Notes: a model not told the origin generated them from the sequence alone. 64,000 bases of DNA from Cydia pomonella (GCF_033807575.1 NC_084708.1:5170501-5234500), one strand, 5' to 3'. Positions 34,701-49,700 are shown, counted from the stretch's first letter. Made by a program: numbers and translations.

Positions 34701-37700
34701 GAAGAAATATAATTTGCACCGATTGGTCATATAACTTCATCTTTACGAATACAAAAGGACAAAAGGGGTGTAAAGTGCTTTGGCGCACGTCTCATATACT
34801 TTATGTCTCTGGGAAAATATGGACACGTTATACTTCGAAGAAAATGTTTGTTTACAAATCATTTATTTTCTAAAGCTTATGAATTGAAAAGTTTGAATAC
34901 TACGAAAACGTAGCAATTAAAACGTAGAAAAGTAACTGGGGTCAAGATTGTTTAGCTCATCAAGTATACTTTAAGCAAAACAAGGTGGCTATTTGATTTA
35001 TTACCCTATTGTATAAGAGCCATTAGCGATAACATTCATCGGTGCAAATAATATTTCTTCAATTATAACCGCGAAGGTAATATTGTCGTAGGAGGATGCG
35101 ATTATATTCGTTCATCAATGGTTTTGATAGTACCAATTCAATCAAAAACAATAGCCAATGTTTAAATAAATATTAGTGGGCATTATAAAATATATAACAG
35201 TTGCGGCATAACACAAATATTGTCTAGACAGATATGACGTTACTTGTCTATATTATTAACAATACTTATCCAAGTGAACAGTTATTATTAGAATTATGAC
35301 TTTTTTACAAAAAAAATCTTCAGAATAGACTAGCTTTCAAAGTTATGATAGGGGAGAGCTGAGATACAAATAATGCAAAATAGATGAACCGCATGACATT
35401 TTGGACTGTCTGAACAGATCATATTCTTGGGCACACACTCAATGTCGTTAAGTTACTTGAGAGATAAACAACACAGGAAGATATTACTTAATTCGGCAAA
35501 AATCGTGATCAATCTAAGCGCTTACTTAAAATAATATGTGTCTTTATTTATTTGTATATTCAATGGCGTTCAACATTCTCAACTGACCACGAATTGTCAG
35601 TTAATAATGCGGTCATGTTCTACATGCATTCTTCTAGTGAATATTTATAGCCTGCAGATTACCAGGCCACCAGATCTCGGTCCCTCGTCGGTAGACACTG
35701 TGAAAGACTTAACAAACAATTAGATCCTATCTTAAGTACAGTCTCGTTCCCATCAGACGGGCGCATCTAATCGTTGTTGGTGAACTTTTCCCAAATGAGC
35801 ATAACTAGGCATATGTTAGGCGTTACATGTAGCAGGTACGGCGTGAGGCCCTTGTAGAAGCCGCGGACGCGTTCGTACCTCCAGGTCTCGGAGACGCAGT
35901 GCCAGGCGCCGCGGTAGGCGCCGCGCTGGTCCTGCAGCCGCGCGCGCACCACCTGGTACGGGTACGTGGCGCCCGCCGCCAGCAGCTTCGACACCGCCGC
36001 GAACGTCAGGTACTCCACCGCCGTCTGCAACCAACCACACACACCGGTCAGCTGCGAGGAACGACAACTCGCGCACCGACGGTTCCGTACTCACTTTGGA
36101 TTAAATAAATAAATATTATAGGACATTATTACACAAATTGACTAAGTCCCACAGTAAGCTCAATAAGACTTGTGTTGAGGGTACTTAGGCAACGATATAT
36201 ATAATATATAAATATTTATAAATACTTAAATACATAGAAAACACCCATGACTCAGGAACAAATATCCATGCTCATCACACAAATAAATGCCCTTACCAGG
36301 ATTTGAACCCGGGACCATCAGCTTCATAGGCAGGGTCACTACCCACTAGGCCAAACCGGTCGTCAATGTGGATTGTCTCGTCTAACCATAAAGGCGAAAC
36401 ACTTTTGATCAGAAGTACCTATAATAAGTATAATTGTGTACAGAACCAGGGCGGAAAAAAATATAACAGAATAGCAATGTAATAATAATGGTTATCTACA
36501 GACTGCTCGTTGAATGATAGCCTACATAATACAATTGCAGCTTGCTAATCTTGGAACGATTAACAAACACAAAATTGAAACTTATGTGATAAAATTCATA
36601 ACGCAAAAATGTATATGACGCATTTTATCGCACAAGTACAAATAAAAATCCCATTCTTGTGATATGTAAATAATTTGAAATTTGGAAAATGTAGCGCACT
36701 CTGAAAGTTCACGACGTCATTGACCGAGTGCGATGTTAATATTTATTTGAACACAGCGCGAACGACACAAACATATCATGATTAACATTATTCCGGGTTC
36801 GATGCTATACTTCAGGACTATACATTTCTTGCAGATATTACTCTCAGAATTCAAAACACTGCTCTTACTATTATACCTAGTTTTATTGAGGCGAGCAGAA
36901 CATAGCAACATCGTGTAGTAAACGTTTTCCTGCTCAGGTCGCCTTTAGAGACACTTTTTTCAGTGGGAGTCAAAAACCCGGCAACGTCATGACGTTACCG
37001 GGTTCCTGCTCCTGCAGGAGCAGGAACAAAGTCAGTGGGTTCTTACATGCCGACAGCGCCAGCCGAATTAACACGAACAAAGTGGAAAGGCATGAGGCTC
37101 TGTCGCCATGGTATCTTACCAGTTTAATGTCAATGGGAAGGTTCCGGTACTGGTTGTAGCGGTTCTTCATCTCCTCGTAGGTCATGAACTGCAGCGCGCC
37201 GTGCGACACGCCGAACATTCCAGGTACGAACCCCTGAAATCAACAAATGAACAATGTTACATATCTACTTACAATAGGTACTATAGTAAGACAATGATTA
37301 TGTGAAAGTCGCATTATCGGAGCGTTTGTTCCGAAACAAATTGCTTTCGTGGACATACTACGTGGAGAATTGGATGCCAATTGGATGTTTGTAGGTAATA
37401 ACAGGAATTGGCACAATATCTGTATTTATCTATGAGATCAATATTTTTATAGATATGGCTGAATGCACACTAGTGCCAGTTCATACTGGTTTGACTTATA
37501 AATTATATTATAATATCCTCTAGCCATCCCGACAGCAAAACTTGCCAAGACGATTACAATTTTAATAAATATTCAAATTCTAATGGAACAGGTGACCTTT
37601 TTACAGGTCTCTGGACGGCCAGAACTAAAACTGCAATTTCTGAAATATACACAATTTCTGAAAAATACAAATTTTACGCACAGGCAAGGGTAAATAAATA

Positions 37701-40700
37701 ATATATGGGAGACCGAGAGCGACTCAAAAAATGCGCGTTTTCCCAAAGATAAAACGAAAACCCCCATAGCAAATTTATATTTATAAGAATTGCGTGTTCA
37801 AAGGTATAAGATAAATAGCATTCAAAATATAAGTGCGACGCCCTTAACGCAATTTTGATTTTAGGTTGGATAATTTTAGACTTCACTGTCATCTTTAGTG
37901 ATATTTTGCGACCATAGGTATTAAAGAGAAAAACTGTGGCAAGGAAATTATTTACAGCGTCGAATTTATTATAGTAATTATACACACCAATAGGAGCGTT
38001 CGTGAACTATGGGGGCAGCACTAGACTTTTTCGTCAGAATATTATAAATATTGCCATTTTTTTTACTTCCGTAACGTATCAATTGACGAGTATTTATTTC
38101 CGATAGTACGGCACGGTCCCAATAGGTATTTAGGTTTTCCACAAACGGACATCCTCAGGCATAATTTCGGCTTCTTAGCCGAATACTTAATTAAAAGGCG
38201 TATGTAAATATAAAATATATACCTACGTAGAATTACAAGTGGGCGAGATCGTTCTAGATCACACTATTTATTTAGTACTACAGAAGCACGAGACGTCGTG
38301 ACGTCACACATTCGTATGTGACATAATAATTAGGTGATGAGAAAGCACGTGCAGTCATTCACAATAATACTGCTTGAAATCTAAAACAAATTGTACCAAG
38401 TTTTGTAAATAGAAACTTATATGTGAACATAACGACCTGGAGATATGCTTTTTTCACTTTTTCATCAACAGCCTTATGTTAGATGTCATTAACATTGGTA
38501 TTTTATACTGGTTACATTTCATGAAAATTCGGGCAGATAAGCAATCGCACAATATTCTAAGATTTTCAACCTTAATTTTAAAATCAACATACATACTTAA
38601 CTATTATATGTAGTAAGGTTCATAATGTATGATAATTATCTTTCACGGTAATTTTATGGTATACACGTGGATAATAAATGAACCATGTCGTGGATAAAGT
38701 CCGACAGCTTTGGATGTCATCCAAAATACATCTTAATGATCTGAGAAGTGAAAGTAAAAACGCATTTGTCAACCCATATCGTTTTAAAGCATGCTGCTAC
38801 TTAGTACATAAGACATTTTGGCATATTAACGAGAATGAAAGTGTTGTGTTATTTTTATTATCACAAGATCAAAGTCCAGTTTGTTCATACTGATATATTG
38901 AAATTAATATTCATTTAAGTTCTTAATTATCGAAACAGCTGCATAAATCGAAGAAATCGATGGCTAACGATTAAATAATCAATGTTTTTCTTCGCTTTAA
39001 GCCAGTTTAAGCCACGTGTGTGGGGTATCGTTGGATAGGTCTTCCAAAACGAATTAGAGGTGTCCAAAAAATATTTTTGGAAATAATTGCTCAGAAAGGA
39101 AAAAATATTTCCCCCAAAAATGAAAAAATCGAAGACAAAAGCTTCATTCATACTTTCAATAAAAAGTAATAGCTAACCTGATCCAGCCGTTTTTGAGTTA
39201 TTGCAAACAGTCTTCTATTCTTAGTAAAAAGATGTTTAGCCTATTCTGATAGAATGGTAACTAGGGAACCGTACACTGAGAATGGCCTGGCATGCTCTTG
39301 TGCGATTTTTTCATTTACTTAAATGGCTTTACTGGGTACAGTGTGGCACTGTAAATGCTACTTTTTATTTACAATAACAATATAAATAATGGATATATAC
39401 AGAGGATTACTATAACTAGCTCAAATCTAAAATAGGCCCTTGAGGCATTGTACCCAGGATGCTGGCGGCATTTCCTCGTTGTATGTAAATAATAAATTTT
39501 AAATGTAAATAGGCTTTGTTTTAATTTTTATTGTAATTTTAATTTTAATTTAGTTTTAACTTTAATCTAGTAGTAATTTTATTTTGACATGTAAATTGAC
39601 TTTATGAATAAATGAGTATGAGTATGAGTAATAAACTTAGGTATATGTTAAATGTCGTATTGTCATAGTTTGTCCTCTGGGCTTTTTTTAAATCTTCGAT
39701 TTCCGAAAGCAGCTGTTTCTTAACGGAAAGTTTGGCTCGAATACGGCTTTGTCGTGAATTCTAGTCGTTCTAGGTTATCTAGTTAGAAATTCCACGAGCT
39801 AGGTACACAATGGATAGGAAATAGAACGCATAGTTCGGCTGAGGGTCATAAGAGCAGAGAAAACCGGTAACAACTGGAATTATATCGCGAATAGGTACTT
39901 CAATGCAGAGCGCATGTGGAGATCTTTGGCCGTTATAATATCCATCTGGAACGTTAAAGGTTGAACGGCAAGAATGAAAAAATATAGAAGCCCGAAGAGA
40001 TGAACCATTTTACAGAACGTCTGCACCTCACCAGCCACCAGCAAAACATCGGAACAACTGTGAACATAATAATTACAAACTGACATAGAGTGATGATCCT
40101 CAGAACTAAAGGACCGATTGAAAAAAAGTCAAGCTATTTAACCACGTGCCGACTGTGAGCCCGTTTTATGTACAATATTCTAATCAAGGCACCACGCTCG
40201 GTAGGTGTTCAGAATGTTATAAAATAGCTTTCTCTAATTCATAATCAACCTAGCTCTAAAGTTTGTTTACCGGCTGTGACTGTGACGTAATTGAATTAAT
40301 TGAATTAATTAATGCATATTTTCCCCCCGGAAAACAATATACATATAACTCCGATCCAATAACATAAAAATTTATTTGCACTCGATATGATATGGTCTGT
40401 ACGTCTAGTACATTTCCGTCCTACAAATACCTACGCCGCGCGAGGAAACTCCTATTCATACGGACTATTTTTAGTACTAGTGAACGACAAAGGCGTTACG
40501 TAAGAGACGAAGGAAAATAAACAAAAAACCGACATTAACCTGAATCACGCGGCGACGAAGGTCTGATGAACACTCAGAGATTATTTATATTTTCCTTTCA
40601 TAAAGCGGGTCCACATTTGTAATTATCCCACTGAAAAGGAATGTGACAGTACTTATGATGACTGACGTTGATTGATTTTTTTGTAATATATAAACCGAAA

Positions 40701-43700
40701 ACCTATGTGTATATAGTTATTTTTTTCGCGACGAGAACGTTTTGGCGCTCATACTTGTGTTTTTTTATGAAAAAACCCTTGCAACTTAAAGTGCAAGCCA
40801 GATTTCAATCGATATGAAATCATGGCAAAATTGCAATAGCGAGTTTTGGATTTAGCCTTCTATATTCTCCTAAAGTTAATATAGCTTGATTTCAATCAAC
40901 CACTTGATACTTAACCTTTACCCCGCAATAACTAATTAGGAAGATTTATTAATATGCGACTAATGAGACACAATTAACTGGCGCATAATCCAAATTATCA
41001 TTTTATAATTATTGGACTTTGATCGCATTTGAACCGAAAACTAATGTAACATGTTCTCATTAAAACCTAATGGAAAATTGGTATAAGATAACAACCATAT
41101 CGTATACCTTTAAACGAGCAATTCTTGTATATATGTATATATTTCTGTGATCTCGGAAACGGCTCTAACGATTTTGCTGAAATTTGGTATATGGGGGTTT
41201 TTGGGGGTATACAATCTATCTAGATTAGTCTTATGTTTGGGAAAACGCGTGTTTTCGAGTTTTCATGCGTTTTTCTTTCGACGCAGAATATGGTCGCTAA
41301 TTTCGTGTTGCCGGCCACTGTCCGTCTGGTCCAGCGGGTTAAGACGCGGACTGCTAAACGAGTGTTACGGGTTCGAATCTCGCCCGGTGACTAACTTTTG
41401 TTTTTTTTTTTATATGTTCAAGTTTATATATAATTTCTTTATTTTTATTGTTTTAGACAAGTTTAATTTAGTAAAAAAATGTAGTTAAGATTATCACCTA
41501 TACACCACCATATTACAATAAATAGTTGTAACAGCAAAGCTCGGTCGCCCAGGTACTATAGTTTTATACTCAAAATCTGTACCGCGTTATCTAACACGTG
41601 GTCTTGCTTCCGATCAACAGCGATATGACGTCACGACTCTCATTCCACCAGCGTTGTAAAAATAATATTACGGCAAAACAATGAAATACCCATTTGAAAA
41701 GTTTGAAATTGAGCGAGATTGTAGCATTTGGCTGTATTTGTAAGTTAATCACAATAACACAATAAATAAATAAATAGACAAAGTCCAGTGTTTTCTGGAT
41801 AGTCAGGTGTATCCAGATGTAGAAGTGATAACTCACCTAGTTCAACCTTCAAAGATATTGACTGTTATTGACTGGCTATTATCAGGGAACAAGATTATTT
41901 CCTCATTTTGCTTGATTGTATAGCGATATTTTTATTAATTTTCGCAACTTGTGCCAATCAGAAAACGATCCTTGCTAATTACTATACATACTTTCTTATG
42001 ATAAACTCCCTTAGTGCCCTACAACCATACCAAGCACGTGACGAAAACATTTTGCAGTCTTTGTTCTACAGAATCTACAGATTATAAAGAACAAAACAGT
42101 GCCGATTGTTTTTTGTCGCGTTATTTTGAGCTAAAATGCAATCTACGACAAGATAATACATAATGTAACTTCAATCTTTCATAACAGCCGATTGATCGAT
42201 CTGGCGCGATAACGTAATCCAACCTTCGGTATCGATCGGACCTTCCTCGTTAATCTTGTTTTGCTCAGTGTTTGTTTGTCCATTTAGCGACCCGCTGGGT
42301 ATACATTGTAAAAGCTAGAGATGCCATAGTGGTTTTGGCCGAATACCGAATATTCGGCCAGACAGTCAGCCGAAGCGCCGATCATTCGGCGGCCGAATAT
42401 TCAGTAAAACATGTGTACATTTCTCAGTCACATTTATTGTGAAAACTGGTTACCCACAACCCACAAAGGACAATGCTTGCTGAGATTTAAGTTTTGCTGC
42501 TCATTGGTAGTGTATGTACCTAGTTATATTCAAGAAAATATGGCCTATAAAACAAATAAAATCATTTGCAAGCAACAAATGCTGAAAACAATCGTCTTGT
42601 CATCGATTTCCCATTAATATTTTTGCGGTACCTACTTTTGTGCAATTTTTCTTTATAAGTTTAGTATTCGGTATTTGGCCGAATAGGCAGTATACCGAAT
42701 AGTTGCCGAATGTAAACACATAAGTGGTGAAGTAAAATTAAGGAGTTACATCTTTTACACCTCTTTTACATATGTTGGTGGCAGAATAAGGGAACATCTT
42801 GTGTCTTAATAGCTTTTCGGCGTGATTTTTTAGGGTTTTTTCTGATGATATGCCACTTCATAAGTAAGTTCTATAGGTATTACATTTCACCATACGCCTC
42901 TTCTTATTTTTGGAAAAAAAAAAATTACAATTTTCATGAATATTTCCGTTTCAATGGAATCAATTCTTTCGTGTTTTATACTTGGCGTGGCTTTAACATA
43001 GGTACCTTGAAACTCTCAAGTTTCATTTAGCTGTTTGCCTCAATAATTCTATACCACTCGAATATGCAATACCAATAGATAGGTAAGCAAATAGACGAAC
43101 GAACGAAATGGTTTCAATATTCGCCACTCATTGAGTTCAAAAAAATGTTCATATCAAACAAGTGGGGTGAACAAACTGCCTATATGTTAATGATTGTCAC
43201 AAGGGCCTCGTTTGTGCGATATTACTTTATTGGCGTTAACGACATCCTTATTATCTTTACGTTATGAAACGTGCGGAATTCCGTGAATAAGCGCTCCCAG
43301 TTGCACGTGCCGGCTTCTGCAAACACGGATCAATAGTGGAACGGAAAGGTCACACGGTGTGGGCTCCTTATTGATCCAACTTGTCTAGAAAGTCTAGAAA
43401 CGGAAATTTTTGTTTGCATGTGTTGTTGTTGTATTATGCAAATATACATGTATATTCCAGAGGTCTTCTTATTACTCGGCAGTGGAATGGAAAAATGCGC
43501 AAAAAGAAATTAAAGATACTACCATGCGTAAATTTTCTCTGTTACCCAAATTCCGCGGTTCATAGTTGACATTAGAACGAATGTTTAGACTAGTCTACAA
43601 TTTTAATTAGAATCAAATTCTATTGATAAGGTATTAATATACCTACAAAGCGGGTTGTCGGTTAATCAAAACAAGTCCAAAGTATAAATATAACATATTT

Positions 43701-46700
43701 ATAACAGATAAAATAATGTCAGCATAAATCGGTTGCTCGGTTCTAATAGGAGTCAAGGGCCTTGACATTTTTATACATGGTTCGTACCTTTACTTATTTA
43801 GAAGTTTTGTATTAAAATAAAACTAAATCATCCTTTTTTAATCCTATCAGCTCTTGGAGAATTTAACAACTGTAGACTCCTTGTCTGTTATTTTCTGTAC
43901 AAAAAGGTCTGTCGATTTTTGTGGGGGAGGGGCACGTCAGATGTATGGCTATTTGTACGTAACGTACAAATAGCCATGTTAGATAAACGTCAGTCCATAC
44001 AATACGCATGACCATAGGCCGAGGTTTTCGACAGAGGGATAAACTCTTTAAGGCGACTCCAGTTGTTTAATCCTCCAAGCAGAGGCGACGTTAGGCGTGG
44101 GCGACGTGGGCCACCGCCTTCGGCCTCGCGGTACGAGAGCCTCGCGCCTCAAATAAATACCTATGTCTGGGCAACGTCAAAATGTTCGTTTTTCCTGCGC
44201 CACCAGAGGGCCTCGCTAAATGTACCTTACCCACATAAAATTTTGGTCTTGCCCCGCAACTGCCTCCAAGTATCAGCTTAACGACAGGACATTCAGATTT
44301 CTTTTAAGAGGCCTAGCGAAGATAAGAATCGTCGATAAAAAATGCCAATCAAAACTTAATTAATGTATGGAAAGAGTCACTTGACTATTCGTACCATCTG
44401 TCATAAATGTCATAATGTTTTCTGATTACTATAATCACAAAGTTTACACTGGACTGTACTGGCTGTTATGAAATGCAGGTTATTTTGTTATAAACTTGAT
44501 TACCTATCTTGGACAGATATGGAACGATTAATATAGAGCTACCGATAAGAAATTTTTGAACAATACTGTAATAGTATTTTTACAGAATTTTGAAACTGTG
44601 TTAGTTCTGTATAGTTAGCGAGTTGAATGCATACAATCACAATGGACAATCACTAAGCATAACTTTCGTCTGATATTCGCAACACTACCTATTGTTTCAT
44701 TTACTACATAAGTACATAGTGCACTAATTCTCGAGCACGTTTGTAAAGTGTAAGACATATAGGGCGGAAAGATCATCTTGAAAAACTATTTATAGTCAAA
44801 TCTGACCGAGAGACCGAGGTGACGGCGTTAGAACGAAAATACAAAAATTAAAAATGAGCTGATAATTGTCAGGCACCCCGTCAAGCTTTTGTGTCGGTTT
44901 TTGGCGCAGCTACCTATCCTAATGCATTTACAGAAGAAAAATACATGATTTACTTATAATGCCGTCCCAAGAGCGGCTCGCTAGTCTACCTACAAATTTC
45001 TAGCGCAAGAAACGTTCGTATTCATGGGTCATAATCATAAATCTCATATGTAGATACGATTTAAATAAAAATCCGCAACCTCTGGGTCTTCAACATTACT
45101 TGTTTTCAAACCATGTTTACGAACGCGTATGTTGAATTTGAATTAGACCAACGCGTATACTACGTAAGCAATGTTTACCCGCGCAACTCTTACACTAGTA
45201 ATCTAGCCAGAGATTTCGCAACACGACTTATCTATTAGAATGTAAATATTATTGCCATGTGACGGGTTTATCCGCAAACCATGTGGATGATATTTACCGG
45301 AAGGGCCTAGAAAAACAAGCCGAGCGAATTCATAGTTAAGGCCCTGTAGGTTCGAGTTCATCTCTCACTTTCACTGACCGTAAGGATAAGCGAGATGGAT
45401 GTGCGTTTTGTGTGTGCTCGGGACCGCGGATATCATGTGATTGAATTTTAATTTGTTGTAAGTTTCACAAAAAAAATCGCTGATATATAAAAAGAATAAT
45501 AAAATTGCGCATTTTTAGAATCATTTTTTCATATTTTTAGCTGTTGTACATATATTTGTTACAATTTTTTAAAGTGCGTTTCAGACGTATGTTCGTGTTT
45601 TTTTTTTTCTATCGAGCGAATGTAAATAAGTTTTCGACAAAAATTTCATTTTAGGCACAAGCTTTTGTCGCTGACTGTACTTTTCTTACCACGGGCAACT
45701 AATACTCGTCGAGACATTTCTTAAAAACCCAAAATTCAAAATACAAAAATTTATTCTGCAAGTAGGCCTCAAGGGCTCTTTTACAAGTCAATACAACATT
45801 TATAGTAACATCATATAGTGACATAAAAAATACATAACAACATTTATAAATACAACAGCCAATACCTGGGTAAACATTACATTATAATAATCTTAAAATA
45901 AATAACTAACCCCAAACACAATTCGCTTGCGTTGTTTCATCACAGAGTTCCTATGGCCACCCTGTCTCCATCATCAGATCAGCACGATGGCACCATAATA
46001 TTGCATTGTTACCCGACTTACCCGATATGTATGCATATTTTCAGCTCAATCAGAAATCGGGAAGTGGATTAAATTTAGCTTCCAAGATTTGGCACTAACA
46101 AAATAAATAACATTCTTAAATGTTAGCTGGGAGTGATTCCTTTTAGGGATAAGTTCGTCTTTGTACATAACATATTTTTTTGTTAACCTATTTATGCGCA
46201 ATAAAGTGATATACATACATACAACATACATACTAACAGGGCTAGTTAAATAAAAGCTTGTAAAAATCAGGATATTGATCACTGAAGTCCCTATAGAAAA
46301 TCCTAAGGATTGTAATTTTTTTTTGTTATTGTGATCTAAAAAACCAGTACGATTTTTCAAAACTCTGCTCTCTGAACCTAAGGCACCTTAAGGCAAAATA
46401 CATCAAAATAGAATCGTAACTGCGTCAAACTAGTTAACTGTTATTAATTTACTTCCCCGGACGTGTTTTTAGTTTTTGTTATTGCTTCGATATAGTAAAC
46501 TACCATCATCAACAAATTAGTCTAAAATCATCATCATCATATGCAAACTTTACTGTAAAATAAAAGTGATAAAAACCGACCACTTTAAGTAGGACTCCAT
46601 AAAAAAGCAATAAGATCTGAGTGCCTACCGCGAACCACGTTCGACGTGATGCCTCCCTGTCACACTTACGTACGAATTTACAAGTGCGACAGAGAGGCAA

Positions 46701-49700
46701 CACGTCGAACGTGGTTCGCGGTAAGCCCTCTGATGACATGGGACTCTGATCGACTCGCACTTGGCGGGTTTAAGCTATTTATGGATGTGACGTGAGCTTT
46801 AGCGTGTATCGGAGATTGCGTGGGACACAGCGATTGGTAATTGTGAATAGTTAGGTGCCAAGGAAAATCAATGCCATGAGAAATGTGCGATTTGGGTGCC
46901 TAATTTCTCTAAAAAGTCAGTAAGTAAATTTAATTACAGGAAAAACTAATCGCATGACTCATAAATTACTAGTCGTCATTAAAGCCGCTTCTGGGCTATA
47001 ACCGCGAAAATCGAAGTTCGTCAATTCCGGGCATTTTTCTCTGTTACTCTAATTACGTCTTAGTAAGAGTAAAAGAGAAAGATCCCGCAACTTACGAATT
47101 TCGGTTTTCGCGGTAGGCCCCCTTGCCGAAGACACTTATTTAATGCTAAACTAACTCGGCCTTAACGCGTAGCCGATTCTAGCGATTTCCCGCTTTGTAG
47201 AGGAAAGCGACTACGAACAGAGCGCCTGCCAAGCGGGTTCCCGGCACTCAATGTGTTAATGCTTTGATCATCTATGCCAGTGGTGGGCATACTTTTTACA
47301 AGGGCCAGAAAGTTTAAGAAATTTAAGAGGAGGCCAAGATTTGCATCAAAACTGTATTTTGATTTGCGATTATCGTTGACCAATGCCATATACTAATTAT
47401 TTCGTAGGACCGTCGTCGGGGGGCCGGATAAAAGCCTTTCGCGGGCCGGAGCTGGCCCGCGGGCCGTACTTTGCCCACCACTGATCTATGCCAAAAGTCA
47501 ATTTTTCTTCATAGCTGGAGTAATATAAATTGACTCAATATTATATAATATATATGATATAATCTCCTGATCCACTCAGTTCTACAAATCTTGCACAGTC
47601 TTTCCACCATGCCCTTGTTAGATTATTATTTATAAATTGTATTATGTATGAAACTGACCTGTTTCTCTGACAATATTCATTATTTAAACACTTGACTCAA
47701 TATCACGCGAAGTTTACACAATTTGTGATTTATGTGGGTACGATACGAAACCACGGTTGATTAGAGAAACATGGATAGTGATAACTTTGAGACGGTAGTT
47801 AACCTACTAATAAGATTCGTAAAGTGATTATATTATGTATTAATATTACTTATTAGTAATTATGTATAACGGAGTTTATTGAAGATAATTTTATTCTGCA
47901 TTATTCGATAAATGAGAAGATACGTTTGTGACGTCACTTCTCGAACGACAAATGGCATGATTAACCAGTTGTGAGTGGCTGGTTAGCAGTGGATATAAAA
48001 GGGCCCGACCTGTTTCATTTTGGATCATTTTCATTGTCGTTCTGCTTTGCGCTGCAGCACTGAGTTAATCGTCGCCACAGGAATATTGAAAGTTAAGTAA
48101 ATACTATGTTGATCATTATGTTAATGTTTTTGTACTTACTTGATTAATTTGATGAATTAATTATTAAATAATATATTGGTGAATTATAAAGTATTAGTGA
48201 TTGTATTTATTAGTTGTTGATGATAAGGTTAATAAATTGGTTTATTAACTATTAAAAAGGTTTTATTTTCAATTATATTTGTTCATTATTTAATTTATCA
48301 TACTAGTAATCCAAATAGCATCTAGTGATAGTTTTAGCAGTTTCTAATAATTCTGAATCAAGGTAAATAAATAACTTGATGACAAGTTATGCCGAATTTA
48401 TACAGCTAACTTAGTGTTATCAAGTAGTATTGAGAATTTAAGGTAATATTGACTATTAATTCTGTTTCAATTGCTTGTTTACATAGCGGCAGGGTTTGCT
48501 TTTATTTACTCGGACATCCATTTTATCTTAGTATTCTTACACCCTTATATCTCTTATTGTCCAAAACATGTTTTTCACTGTACTGCAGACAGTCTTGTTT
48601 TCACCACCCAGAAGGACATGAAAGAACCCTAGGTTAAGGTATATAAATGTACTCACCCGATATAATCCCCTGACCCCCTCAGTCCTATAAATCTTGCACA
48701 GTCCATCCACCATCCCCTTGTATCTCTTATTGTCAGCAACATGTTCCTCACTATACTGCAGGCAGAGTCTAGTCTTCACCACCCAGATGGGATTGGTCAT
48801 GACGAGGGATAACACGCCGGCCTCGGCGGCGGCGAGCATGTGCATGCCGGGCCCGAGCGGGTTGCGCGCGTTGCCCCCTTGGATCCATGTTTTTATTGCG
48901 TTGTAGCTGGAAACAAATAACGATATAGACATACCGTATAAATGCAGAGCGAGGCTCGGAACCGGTTTATAACATACCGGTAAATACCGGTTTATTTCGG
49001 TTTTCCTCCGAACTTTTATAAGAATGCGAACGTTTTAAGAACTGTATTGTAACCTAAAAAACAGTTTATTCGACGAGCGACGAAACGACCGGCCGGCCTG
49101 GTGGTGTGCCATGTAAACATAGACACCGACATAGGAAGAAACCGGTTTTTATTATTCTAAACCGGTTAATTTGACAAGAACTGTTTTAAAAATAACGGTT
49201 TTTCGAGCGAAGCCGAAATTAAAAGGCTTTGCGCCAAGTACATGATAACGGTTTGGAAATTTAACCGGTTTCCGAAGCTTGAAGCAGAGGATACAACGCT
49301 TGGCTATTGGCTGCAGAGAAAGGCTCATCCGCAGTTCTGGGCAAAAGTAAAGGTAAAGAACATTTGGTAATGATGTCCACAATGATGGTACAGTAGCAAA
49401 ACTACGTTGAAACGACTCGAGACATAGCTCACGATCACGACCAATGATAGAGCTCTAGTACCTAATTATATTTTTTGGGAACAACATCTTTAGTTTTTCT
49501 GTTAGTGTAACTCGAAGTTGTTGAAGAGATTGGTGCAAATTATACTTGGCCATATTGTACCCAAATAAGATAAAGTAGCCTGTGTGGTGTCGGGTTAAGA
49601 ATTTCACCACCCCCTTTCCTCCCGTTGGTGTCGTACAAGTCGACTGTGGAATATGGTTTCAAGTGTGTTGTGGGCGATGGGCTGGCAACCGGTCACAATG

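Noticed and set aside
36290..36365. Functional tRNA gene at the SINE head (also 52690 and 56110)
   Set aside because: The tRNA-like part is followed by the same body and tail in every copy and lacks a paired acceptor stem; it is a SINE.
38678..38893. 71-codon open frame in SLC25A32 intron 3
   Set aside because: No motif, no splice context, AT-rich codon use.
41319..41390. Functional tRNA-Ser gene in Helitron-like copy C
   Set aside because: Box A and B are present, but acceptor and anticodon stems do not pair and the segment recurs inside a repeat family.
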